Source: CP2-2F sp034436355 (lineage in GTDB: Bacteria; Chloroflexota; Anaerolineae; Aggregatilineales; UBA2796). From it: a stretch of 64,000 nt of DNA. A program made the translations under genes and the position numbers. The notes under the pieces are model-generated. The model ran no database searches and was not told where the DNA came from. It saw only the letters and a program-made list of their open reading frames with translations. The stretch is taken from positions 122,392-186,391 of the forward strand of contig DAOTVQ010000035.1 of assembly GCA_034436355.1 (NCBI GenBank), written 5' to 3'. Of the stretch, positions 50,664 through 58,704 are shown piece after piece. The number at the start of each line of letters is the position of its first letter. The stretch's first letter is position 1.

Positions 50664-51524
50664 ATGGAACAACTGATGCTAATGCCACCGCGAACCACTG
50701 AGCCGCCAGAGACGGACTCAGCCTTCAATCGGTTGTATCATGGCACCTGCGAAGCCGTTTTGCCGACCTTGCCCGATGCCTGTGTAGACCTGATCATTAC
50801 CTCACCGCCCTATGCCGATCAACGCAAGAACAGCTACGGCGGCATTGCGCCTGATGATTATGTGGCGTGGTTTTTGCCCATTGCGGCTCAATTGCAGCGT
50901 GTGCTAAAGCCAACAGGATCGTTTATCCTCAACATTAAAGAGCGCGTCGTTAACGGTGAGCGGCATACCTATGTGATTGAGTTAATCCTCGCCATGCGGC
51001 AGCAAGGCTGGCTGTGGACGGAAGAATACAACTGGCATAAGAAGAACGCCTACCCCGGCAAATGGTCGAACCGCTTCCGTGATGCTTGGGAGCGCTGCAT
51101 TCATTTCACAAAGCAGCGCAAATTTGCCATGTATCAGGAAGCAGTGATGGTGCCTGTTGGTGATTGGGCAGAAGGTCGCCTTCGCAACCTGAGCGAAACG
51201 GATCGGCGACGCGATGAATCCCGCGCTAAGAGCGGCTTTGGCAAAAATGTCTCTAACTGGGTTGGGCGTGAGATGGTCTACCCAACCAATGTGCTGCACA
51301 TGGCAACCGAGACAGGCAACCGCAATCACAGCGCCGCTTTCCCTGTGGCACTGCCAGCGTGGTTCATTAAGCTGTTCACCCTAGAGGGCGATGTGGTGCT
51401 TGATCCGTTTATTGGCTCTGGCACAACGGCGGTGGCAGCTAAACAATTAGGACGCCGCTGGATCGGCATTGAGAAGGAGGCGGAATATGTGCAGACCGCA
51501 CAGCAGCGCATCCGTGAAGCCTAG
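50664..51524 (+). CDS. beta-class DNA methyltransferase (N4-cytosine or N6-adenine)
   Basis: A 286-residue modification methyltransferase. Catalytic motif IV TSPPYADQRKNSYGG (about 46-60) comes before SAM motif I DPFIGSGTTAVAAKQLGRRW (about 248-267), the order of the beta class; SPPY is most common in N4-cytosine enzymes but is also seen in N6-adenine ones. GGGAGTGATG precedes the ATG, with a TGCTATAAT promoter. The restriction-enzyme-like gene starts 5 bases after its stop, so the two form a type II system; the DNA target is not deducible by eye. Confidence 0.93.
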   Translation: MEQLMLMPPRTTEPPETDSAFNRLYHGTCEAVLPTLPDACVDLIITSPPYADQRKNSYGGIAPDDYVAWFLPIAAQLQRVLKPTGSFILNIKERVVNGERHTYVIELILAMRQQGWLWTEEYNWHKKNAYPGKWSNRFRDAWERCIHFTKQRKFAMYQEAVMVPVGDWAEGRLRNLSETDRRRDESRAKSGFGKNVSNWVGREMVYPTNVLHMATETGNRNHSAAFPVALPAWFIKLFTLEGDVVLDPFIGSGTTAVAAKQLGRRWIGIEKEAEYVQTAQQRIREA

Positions 51525-51529
51525 CCGTC

Positions 51530-52246
51530 ATGCAGCCACTAAATCGTGAACGTTTGGTTACCTTTATTGAGGCAGAACTGCGCGGTTTCTACGCAAAGCG
51601 CCTTGAAAACCTTAGTCAGCTTAAGTTGGAAAGCGTGTTGAAGCGTAAAAACCCTTATCTTTTCAAAGCGAAGGGTATTCACACCGCATTGGAGTTGGTG
51701 CGTGCTATTCTAGATGCCTATCTGTCTTCTTCTGAAGAAGAAAACTTTGGGCAGGTGCTAGAACATATTGCAATTTTTGTGGCAGAGCAGGTACATGGTG
51801 GGCGCAAATCGGCGTTGGCTGGCATTGATTTAGAGTTTGATAAAGAGGCGGTGCGGTATCTTGTCCAAATTAAATCTGGCACAAATTGGGCTAATAGTTC
51901 TCAACGGAAGCGCCTTAGGCAAGACTTTAGAGAAGCGACAGCCTATCATCAAGAGCATTCGCCTCAAATGGAGATTATGTGTGTAGAAGGCAGTTGTTAC
52001 GGCAGGCGCAACACAAAAACCGAGACACATACCATCTTTTGGGAGTTTCTCTCAGGCGATCCCAATCTTTATCTTGATCTAATCGTGCCAATGGGCAGCG
52101 CAGCACGTACTTTTAGCACTGCCTTTGAGCAAGCCCGCGTAGACCTTGAAAGAAGTTTCGCCGCCACCTTCGCAGAGCGGTTCTGCCACCCTGATGGCAC
52201 GCTTGACTGGCAAACAGTGTTAGCTTTCATCAGCGCTGCGCCCTAG
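51530..52246 (+). CDS. PmeII-like type II restriction endonuclease
   Basis: A 238-residue protein with TFIEAELRGFYAKRLENL, LKLESVLKRKNPYLFKAKGI and LEHIAIFVAEQVHGGRKSAL followed by GIDLEFDKEAVRYLVQIKSG. The last block is a PD-(D/E)xK-like site (Asp in GIDLEF, then QIKSG with the catalytic Lys). The layout and the start resemble PmeII-family restriction endonucleases. It follows the methyltransferase by 5 bases. Codon use is A+T-rich (many TTA, AAA, GAA) compared with the flanking genes, consistent with gene transfer. Confidence 0.8.
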   Translation: MQPLNRERLVTFIEAELRGFYAKRLENLSQLKLESVLKRKNPYLFKAKGIHTALELVRAILDAYLSSSEEENFGQVLEHIAIFVAEQVHGGRKSALAGIDLEFDKEAVRYLVQIKSGTNWANSSQRKRLRQDFREATAYHQEHSPQMEIMCVEGSCYGRRNTKTETHTIFWEFLSGDPNLYLDLIVPMGSAARTFSTAFEQARVDLERSFAATFAERFCHPDGTLDWQTVLAFISAAP

Positions 52247-52325
52247 CCCAACAGCCTGCTAGACAACTTGCCTCAGAATGTCTATCATTGGCGGCAAATG
52301 CGTTCATCCACAAGGAGTGTTGCCC

Positions 52326-53522
52326 GTGCTTTCCCTTCGCCGTGCCGCCATGCTAAGTCTGCTTATCCTGTGTGTTTGCCTCGTTGTGCCTGCCGCGGCA
52401 CAAGGGCAGCCACGCCCTAATGTCTCGGTGCAGGTCTACAGTTATACAGAGCCTGCTTCACTGCCAACGTCCTATGCTGCCATCTTTGCGCCTGCCACGC
52501 CCAGCCCATTGGTGCGTGTAGCGGTGGAAGGCAACAGCTACGTGCGCTTTTCGCCCGATGGACGCTGGATGGCGTCTGTCTATGGTGCGGATACGACCGG
52601 CAGCGCACGGCTGACCTACGGTGCAGTGGGTGGCAACGCCTTTGAGATCAACTCTGAGCCGACCTTTGGCATTCTCGGTCCGATCTTCAGCGCGGACTCT
52701 GCCTACCTCAGCTACACGCTGACCAGCTTTGAGCAATTGCGTTGGGAACTGGTCATTATTGAGCTGGCAGGCAACCAACGCCTGACCTTTGCCGGGCAGT
52801 TGGTCTTTGACCGCAGTGACCTGATCGGCACGCCCGCCGTCATCGGCTGGAGCGCCGACCGCACCCGCGTGTATGTGGTTGGCTACGGTCCGCACAGCGC
52901 TGAGACGGTGCCGTTTGAACTTGACCTGAATCCGTATGCTTTTGGCAACGCCACGCCCTTCGATTTGCCCGATCTGCGCCCACTGATGCCGCGCAACGCC
53001 TTGCGCCCACAAACATCCTACTCCGTCTCGGACGATGGATCGCGGATCGCCTACCTCTTCAGTGAGCCGACTCGCGTCGTCACCAATTACGTTGGCTTTG
53101 GTGATCCATTCGCAGGCATCGGCTTGTTGGAAGTCGCCACAGGGCAGAACAACATCCTGCTGACGGCGCCAAGCGATGAAGCCATCTTAGGCATGACCTA
53201 CGCCACCGACGGCAGCGCAATCTACTACATCACGGCGCGCTATGTGGAAGACCCAAGCATTGGCATTGCCGTGCCAGTTGGCGTGCGCCTGTTCCGCTAC
53301 GACCTGATCGGGCGGCAGAACAGCGGCGGCGGTCAGCTTGCGCCCGATCCGAATTGGAGCATCTTCTCGTTCGCGGTGTGCGGCGATAACGCCTTCTACG
53401 TCAGCAACATCCTCGGCAGCAACGATTATACGCTTTATAGTGCGTCGCTAGTCAACCTGAGCCAGCCCACCGCGCTGCTCAGCGGGCAAATTGCCGTGAA
53501 TTTTGGCGCGTGCGTACCGTAA
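52326..53522 (+). CDS. secreted beta-propeller-like protein, unknown
   Basis: About 398 residues from GTG 52326 (AAGGAG 8 bases upstream; an ATG at 52278 would add 16 residues without such a site). Signal peptide about 8-31 (ends PAAAQGQ). Repeated motifs FSPDGRWMASVYG, FSADSAYLSYTL, GWSADRTRVYVVGYG and YSVSDDGSRIAYLFSEP match TolB/WD40-like blades ('sPDG..i.y'). Likely extracellular propeller with five or six blades. No partner or ligand is known; a DUF3160 protein gene lies downstream behind its own regulatory hairpin. Confidence 0.8.
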   Translation: MLSLRRAAMLSLLILCVCLVVPAAAQGQPRPNVSVQVYSYTEPASLPTSYAAIFAPATPSPLVRVAVEGNSYVRFSPDGRWMASVYGADTTGSARLTYGAVGGNAFEINSEPTFGILGPIFSADSAYLSYTLTSFEQLRWELVIIELAGNQRLTFAGQLVFDRSDLIGTPAVIGWSADRTRVYVVGYGPHSAETVPFELDLNPYAFGNATPFDLPDLRPLMPRNALRPQTSYSVSDDGSRIAYLFSEPTRVVTNYVGFGDPFAGIGLLEVATGQNNILLTAPSDEAILGMTYATDGSAIYYITARYVEDPSIGIAVPVGVRLFRYDLIGRQNSGGGQLAPDPNWSIFSFAVCGDNAFYVSNILGSNDYTLYSASLVNLSQPTALLSGQIAVNFGACVP

Positions 53523-53565
53523 GCGGCGGGTGATCAGCGCCTGAGCGGTGCTTGATCCTTAACCC

Positions 53566-53609
53566 GACTCCTGTTTCAATGGTGATGTCTGTCGTGTGAA
53601 ACAGGAGTC
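53566..53609 (+). promoter_or_regulatory. hairpin that sequesters the ribosome-binding site of the DUF3160 gene
   Basis: GACTCCTGTTTCA (53566-53578) and TGAAACAGGAGTC (53597-53609) pair perfectly over 13 bp around an 18-base loop. The right arm contains the gene's Shine-Dalgarno AGGAG (53603-53607), 8 bases before ATG 53616. Folded RNA would block translation, so this may be a cis-regulatory element (thermosensor, protein-binding site or ligand switch), or a DNA operator. Confidence 0.65.
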
Positions 53610-53615
53610 CTACCG

Positions 53616-56207
53616 ATGAGACGTAAACCACATCTTTTTTTGCTCGCCCTGATGGCAGTGCTGCTGGCAGTGGCGCCTACCTACGCACAAGACGGCGGCA
53701 CGCGCTTTGGCAGCTTCCGCGTTGGTGAGGTGCAGTCCGACGCTAAAGTGCCTGCCTACAGCGCCGATGCCGATTTGGGCAACATCGTGCTGAGCGATGT
53801 GCTGACCGCCGATCAGCGCGCCTACCTTGCCCGCAACCTCTTTGTGGTTAGCCCAAGCCAGGAAAAAGAGTTCTTCACCATTTATGAGAAGGCGCGCTAC
53901 GGCTACCAACCACTCTTCATCACCACCGACTCGCTCCTGCACAGCTACCACCTCATGTTCAGCAAAATCCTGCGGACGGTGGAAGCCGAGCAGTTCTTGC
54001 CGCTGCTGCGTGAGCTAACCAGCGCCACTTATCAACAAATGGAGCAGTTTAGTTTCGTATTCCGTGAGCGTGATTCCCATGAAGGCATTGATGATGAGTG
54101 GATTGACGCCTATCGCATGGCGAAGGCGCACATCAGCCTAGCCGTAAATCTTGCCCATGGTCGCATCCTGCTTAGCGATGGTGATATTCTTGGGCAGGTG
54201 CAGGCAGATTTCGAGTCAGCTTTAGCGGCTGAAGGCATTTCGCCAAGTGCCATCTTCCCTGACTTGCCTATGGGTGAGGACTGGACGCAGTACAAGCCAC
54301 GTGGTCACTATACGCGCAGTGAGGATTTGGAACAGTATTTCCGCGCCATGATGTGGCTTGGGCGGATGACTTTCCGCCTTGAGAATGCCACCGAGACCAA
54401 AGCTGCCGTGATCCTGAGCATGGCGCTGCAAAACGTTCAGCTTTCCAATGGGCGCAGCGGCTTGCAGGCGTGGGAAGACCTCTACGCGCCGACTGTCTTT
54501 TTCGTCGGGCGCTCCGATGATCTGACCATTCCGCAATACGTTGAGGTGATCCAGCGTGTTTATGAACCAACTGAAGCCAATTTCCTCAGAAATATGCTGA
54601 AGATCGTCAGGATGGGCATTCAGCCTTTCCAAGAGGCGGCTGCTGCGCTGCCTTCACCGCGCATCCTGAACACCGTCATCACCGACGAGATGGACATTGA
54701 TAAAGAGACAAAGGGAATGCGCTTCATGGGGCAGCGCTTTGTGTGGGATGCCTATGTGTTCCGCCAGATGATCTATCGGAATGTTGGCACACGCGATGTG
54801 CCGCGGCGGCTGCCGGATGCGCTGGATGTTTTCGCCGCGATGGGCAGCGAGCGCGCCCTCGACATTTTGAAGGCGCAAGGCGATGCGGACTACGAAAACT
54901 ACCTCTCGCAGATGGCGAAAGTGCGCGGCGAAGTGGCAGCCATCAGCGAGGCGGAATGGACAGAAACGCTGGCGCACGGCTGGCTCTATACCATCAACAC
55001 GCTTGGGCAGCCCTACGGTGAAGGCTATCCGTCCTTCATGCGGAACGAGGCATACCTAGACCGCAGCCTTTACGCCGCCATGGGCAGCTACGCCGAACTC
55101 AAGCATGATACACTGCTCTACGCCGAGCAAGCCTACGCTGAAATGGGCGGTGGCGGTGGCAAAATGCCGCCCCCAGAGCCTGTGGTGCCGCCGAACTATG
55201 TTGAGCCAGTGCCGCTTTTCTGGGCGCGCTTGGCTGCCCTTGCCGAGATGACTCGTGAAGGCTTGGCGCTGCGCTACCTGATCACGCCGAAGGAAGGCAA
55301 CGCGCTCCAAACCATTGCCGACCTGGCGCGCCGCTTCCAACGCTATGCCGAAAAGCAGCTCCGCAACGAACCACTCAACGCGTTTGAACAGAATGAACTG
55401 CGCTTCTATGGCGGCTTGTTGGAAAAACTCTATGAGGCATCCACCGATCTGACTGACCCGAATGCACCGCCCAGCGCCATGCTCGCCACCGAACCACGTG
55501 CAGCACTCATCAGCGATATTGCCACTGATCCTGATCGAGGCGAGGTATTGCAGCTTGGCACGGGCAACGTCTTCAACATCTACGCTGTGGTGCCGATTGA
55601 AGGCAAATTGTGGCTGGCGCGTGGCGCCGTCTTCAGCGTTTACCAATTCAGGCAGCCGATCAGCGAGCGCCTGACCAATGAGGCGTGGTGGGGCATCCTC
55701 GACTCAGGCGATCCCGACCGCCGACCATCCTTGCCTGCCTGGACGCGCTCTTTCCTCTCCCAAGAGACGATTGAGGGCAACTTTGCACTGATCATCAAGA
55801 GTGTGCAGAACACAATTACCAATGACCTTTGGTATGAGCCAAAGTATTCGCTGGCGAAATTGAAAGAAGTTGCCACACCGAATGGCGCGCAACAATGGTT
55901 CATCCGTGAGCTGACGGCACTCGTAGAAAACGGTCACTACGAAGGGCGGCAAATTATCGAGACAAACATTCGCAGTGTGGATTTTGAGTCTAGGAATCGA
56001 GCGATCATCGCTGTGCGCGAGACGTGGCGTGGCTACCTGCACCAAGCCGATCCTGACGAAGAGTATGTGGACGGTCCGCTGCTTGCACAACGCCTCTACA
56101 CCATAGACACCATCTACACGCTGGAGCGCAACCAGTATGGTGGCTGGAGCGCGGTTAATATCGTCACAAAGGGCGCCATTCCCGACTGGACGCCTGTTCA
56201 GCCCTAA
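53616..56207 (+). CDS. secreted DUF3160 family protein
   Basis: An 863-residue exported protein. Signal peptide about 1-24 (LFLLALMAVLLAVAPTYAQ). The mature protein is mostly helical, with RNLFVVSPSQEKEFFTIYEK, YQPLFITTDSLLHSYHLMFS and KFAR-type blocks matching DUF3160, a family of large secreted proteins in Chloroflexota and other lineages whose role is not known. A Gly/Pro-rich loop lies at about 508-525. AGGAG lies inside a hairpin (53566-53609). Monocistronic. Confidence 0.85.
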   Translation: MRRKPHLFLLALMAVLLAVAPTYAQDGGTRFGSFRVGEVQSDAKVPAYSADADLGNIVLSDVLTADQRAYLARNLFVVSPSQEKEFFTIYEKARYGYQPLFITTDSLLHSYHLMFSKILRTVEAEQFLPLLRELTSATYQQMEQFSFVFRERDSHEGIDDEWIDAYRMAKAHISLAVNLAHGRILLSDGDILGQVQADFESALAAEGISPSAIFPDLPMGEDWTQYKPRGHYTRSEDLEQYFRAMMWLGRMTFRLENATETKAAVILSMALQNVQLSNGRSGLQAWEDLYAPTVFFVGRSDDLTIPQYVEVIQRVYEPTEANFLRNMLKIVRMGIQPFQEAAAALPSPRILNTVITDEMDIDKETKGMRFMGQRFVWDAYVFRQMIYRNVGTRDVPRRLPDALDVFAAMGSERALDILKAQGDADYENYLSQMAKVRGEVAAISEAEWTETLAHGWLYTINTLGQPYGEGYPSFMRNEAYLDRSLYAAMGSYAELKHDTLLYAEQAYAEMGGGGGKMPPPEPVVPPNYVEPVPLFWARLAALAEMTREGLALRYLITPKEGNALQTIADLARRFQRYAEKQLRNEPLNAFEQNELRFYGGLLEKLYEASTDLTDPNAPPSAMLATEPRAALISDIATDPDRGEVLQLGTGNVFNIYAVVPIEGKLWLARGAVFSVYQFRQPISERLTNEAWWGILDSGDPDRRPSLPAWTRSFLSQETIEGNFALIIKSVQNTITNDLWYEPKYSLAKLKEVATPNGAQQWFIRELTALVENGHYEGRQIIETNIRSVDFESRNRAIIAVRETWRGYLHQADPDEEYVDGPLLAQRLYTIDTIYTLERNQYGGWSAVNIVTKGAIPDWTPVQP

Positions 56208-56545
56208 AGGCAGACGCCAACGCGATTGTGGGTGCGGATTGGATCTGTTCGATCCGTACCAACGCAATAACAGTTGGCAGGCTCTGTGATCTTCGCCATA
56301 CGTCAGCAGACCGCTCAATGCTGCTGCTTTCTGAAATCTTTCTCGACTACAGCCAAGAACACCAACGGCATACAACTGAGCGGTGAGGCTTATCAACCCA
56401 ATCCGTGTAGATTCGCATAGTGCATTACCACGTTTGCTGCCATCTATCGGCGCAGATTGACAACCTACCTGTGTTGCGCCACAATCTATGCACGCTGCCT
56501 AATTCGTGGCATTACTTAAACAACTATGATAGGAACTGACCTGCC
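56208..56545. other. 338-base intergenic region before frr
   Basis: No convincing gene. It starts with a possible stem GGTGCGGAT/ATCCGTACC (about 56242-56271, one G-U pair) that may end the DUF3160 transcript, and holds a promoter TTGACA-17-CACAAT (56457-56485) for frr near its right end. pyrH and tsf, the usual neighbours of frr, are not here. A GTTCGATCC stretch resembles a tRNA T-arm but no acceptor or anticodon arm can be built. Confidence 0.5.
56457..56485 (+). promoter_or_regulatory. promoter of frr-uppS-cdsA
   Basis: TTGACA (56457-56462, perfect consensus), 17-base spacer, CACAAT (56480-56485). The transcript would start about 54 bases before the frr ATG. Confidence 0.6.
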
Positions 56546-57103
56546 ATGATCAACGATATTCTAAAAGATGCCGAAGGGCGCATGAAAAGCGCTATCGTTG
56601 CCCTTGAGGAAGACCTGAATGGCATCCGCACCGGGCGCGCCAGTCCTGCCCTTGTCGAAAAACTTCAAGTCGAATATTATGGCACCCCAACGCCACTCTA
56701 CCAGATGGCGAACATCAGTGTGCCAGAAGCACTGCTCATCGTCATCAAGCCGTTCGACAAAAGCACCATCAAAGAGATTGAGAAGGCGATCCGCACCAGC
56801 GAGCTAGGCTTGAATCCATCCAACGATGGGACTATCATCCGCCTGCCCTTACCGCCCCTGACCACCGAACGCCGCAAGGAATTGGTGAAAGTAGTGCAAC
56901 ATCGCCTTGAAGAAGCGCGTGTTGCCGTGCGGAATGTGCGCCGCCATGCTATTGAAGAGCTGCGCAAGTATGAGAAAGAAAGCCTCATCTCGCAAGATGA
57001 GTCGCATGGTGGGCAAGAAAGCGTGCAAAAGCTGACGGATCGCTATGTTGGTCAGATTGATGAGATCGGCAAGCGTAAAGAACAAGAGATCATGGCAGTC
57101 TGA
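56546..57103 (+). CDS. frr: ribosome recycling factor
   Basis: A 185-residue protein that with EF-G splits the post-termination ribosome. Conserved blocks: MKSAIVALEEDLNGIRTGRA, YYGTPTPLYQMANISVPEA, IKPFDKSTIKEIEKAIRTSE, LGLNPSNDGTIIRLPLPPLT, TERRKELVKVV and RRHAIEELRKYEKE. Length and motifs are standard. AGGA upstream of ATG. First gene of frr-uppS-cdsA. Confidence 0.98.
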   Translation: MINDILKDAEGRMKSAIVALEEDLNGIRTGRASPALVEKLQVEYYGTPTPLYQMANISVPEALLIVIKPFDKSTIKEIEKAIRTSELGLNPSNDGTIIRLPLPPLTTERRKELVKVVQHRLEEARVAVRNVRRHAIEELRKYEKESLISQDESHGGQESVQKLTDRYVGQIDEIGKRKEQEIMAV

Positions 57104-57171
57104 GGGCTGCCATGCCCAATCTCCGCGCCATTCGCTACGCAGATGCATACAGAAATAGGTAGGGCTGCCTT

Positions 57172-57894
57172 ATGAGCGAGAGTCCGCTGCCTTTGCCGGA
57201 GCGCATTCCATACCATGTCGCCATCATCATGGATGGCAACGGACGCTGGGCAAAGGCTCGCGGGTTGCCGCGCCATGCTGGGCATCGCGCCGGCGTGGAA
57301 AATCTGCGGCGCATCTTACGCGCCAGCGCCGAATTTGGCATCCGTGTGCTAACCGTTTACGCCTTTTCTACCGAAAACTGGGGCAGACCTGCTGATGAGG
57401 TGCGCGGCTTGCTGAACATCCTCCGCACGGTGATTGACCGTGAGTTTGACGCGCTCAATGCGAACGGTGTCCAACTGCGGCACATTGGCAACCTTGAGGG
57501 GCTTTCGCCTGAGCTGCAAGCAAAAGTGCGCAATGCCATCGAAAAGACGCGCAATAACGATCAATTGACGCTTAACCTTGCCTTTAACTATGGCGGACGG
57601 GATGAGATCATCCGCGCCGTGCGCCGCATTGTGCAAGATGGACTCTCGGCTGATCAAATTGACGAGGTGCTTTTTGATTTTTATCTGGATACCGCGGGCG
57701 TGCCTGATCCTGATCTCATCGTGCGGACGGGCGGCGAAATGCGGATTAGCAACTTCCTCGTTTGGCAGAGCGTCTATGCTGAATACTACACGACACCCAA
57801 GTTTTGGCCCGATTTTGATAAGGAGGAACTGCTCCAAGCCATTCTGCACTTCAATAAACGTGAGCGGCGCTTCGGGTTGGTGGTGAATCCCTAG
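57172..57894 (+). CDS. uppS: undecaprenyl diphosphate synthase (cis-prenyltransferase)
   Basis: A 240-residue cis-prenyltransferase that builds the C55 lipid carrier for peptidoglycan and other wall polymers. HVAIIMDGNGRWAKARGLPR (catalytic Asp in MDGNG), HRAGVENLRRILRASAEFGI, TVYAFSTENWGRPADEV, NLAFNYGGRDEIIRA, PDLIVRTGGEMRISNFLVWQ and SVYAEYYTTPKFWPDFD are all present. It lies 68 bases after frr and 3 bases before cdsA. Confidence 0.97.
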   Translation: MSESPLPLPERIPYHVAIIMDGNGRWAKARGLPRHAGHRAGVENLRRILRASAEFGIRVLTVYAFSTENWGRPADEVRGLLNILRTVIDREFDALNANGVQLRHIGNLEGLSPELQAKVRNAIEKTRNNDQLTLNLAFNYGGRDEIIRAVRRIVQDGLSADQIDEVLFDFYLDTAGVPDPDLIVRTGGEMRISNFLVWQSVYAEYYTTPKFWPDFDKEELLQAILHFNKRERRFGLVVNP

Positions 57895-57897
57895 ACA

Positions 57898-58704
57898 ATG
57901 CTTCGCACACGGCTTTTGAGTGCCGCTGTTTTCGTCCCAATTGCCATTGGGCTGATGTGGCTGGGTGGCACGCTTTACACAGCCGCGCTGATGCTTGCCC
58001 TTGCCATCTGCGGCTGGGAGTTTGCGGCGCACCCCTTGCGCGGTGATGTTCGCCTGAACGCGCCGTTGGTGATCAGCGGCATTTTAGCGCTGCTCAGCCT
58101 ACAGGCTTTACGGCGCACAGACCTGCTCTTGCCGCTGCTCAGCCTGTTGCTGTTGCTTAACCTGATTGTGACGACCTTCCGCTATGGGGCTGATGCCAAC
58201 GCTGCGCTGCGCTTCAGCCTGAATGTGGCGGCTGCCTTGTACATCGGCGGGCTGGGAATGCACTTGCTGGCACTACGCCAATTGGAAAACGGCGAGCAGT
58301 GGGTGATGTTGGTGGTGGTGAGCGTTGGGGTGGGCGATGTTGGCGCTTATTTTGTGGGAAGCCTGCTAGGTAAGCACAAACTAGCACCAAAACTTTCGCC
58401 CAATAAGACGTGGGAAGGCTACTTTGGCGGCGTGCTGTTCACGCTGATGAGTGCTGCGCTTTGGGCGCTGCTCTTTGCACCAACCGTGCGCCTTGCCGAC
58501 GGGCTGATCATCGGTGCGTTGGTTGGCGTGTTTTCGCCACTAGGCGATCTGGGCATGTCTGCCTTCAAACGGACTGCCCAGATTAAGGATTTCAGCGGCA
58601 TTCTGCCGGGGCACGGCGGACTCCTCGACCGTTTCGACACGCTGCTGATCGGCGGCGTGATCGGCTATTACTACATTCTGTGGGGTGTGCTAGGCATTTT
58701 TTAG
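57898..58704 (+). CDS. cdsA: phosphatidate cytidylyltransferase
   Basis: A 268-residue membrane enzyme that makes CDP-diacylglycerol from phosphatidic acid and CTP. About eight TM segments; the signature SVGVGDVGAYFVGSLLGKHK, LSPNKTWEGYFGGVLFTLM and GDLGMSAFKRTAQIKDFSGI with LPGHGGLLDRFDTLL are typical of CdsA. The stop overlaps that of the convergent DUF711 gene (TTAG). Confidence 0.96.
   Translation: MLRTRLLSAAVFVPIAIGLMWLGGTLYTAALMLALAICGWEFAAHPLRGDVRLNAPLVISGILALLSLQALRRTDLLLPLLSLLLLLNLIVTTFRYGADANAALRFSLNVAAALYIGGLGMHLLALRQLENGEQWVMLVVVSVGVGDVGAYFVGSLLGKHKLAPKLSPNKTWEGYFGGVLFTLMSAALWALLFAPTVRLADGLIIGALVGVFSPLGDLGMSAFKRTAQIKDFSGILPGHGGLLDRFDTLLIGGVIGYYYILWGVLGIF

Noticed and set aside
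56242..56271. tRNA-like T-arm (GTTCGATCC) after the DUF3160 gene
   Set aside because: No anticodon arm, D-arm or 7-bp acceptor stem can be built around it; the bases fit better as a simple stem-loop.
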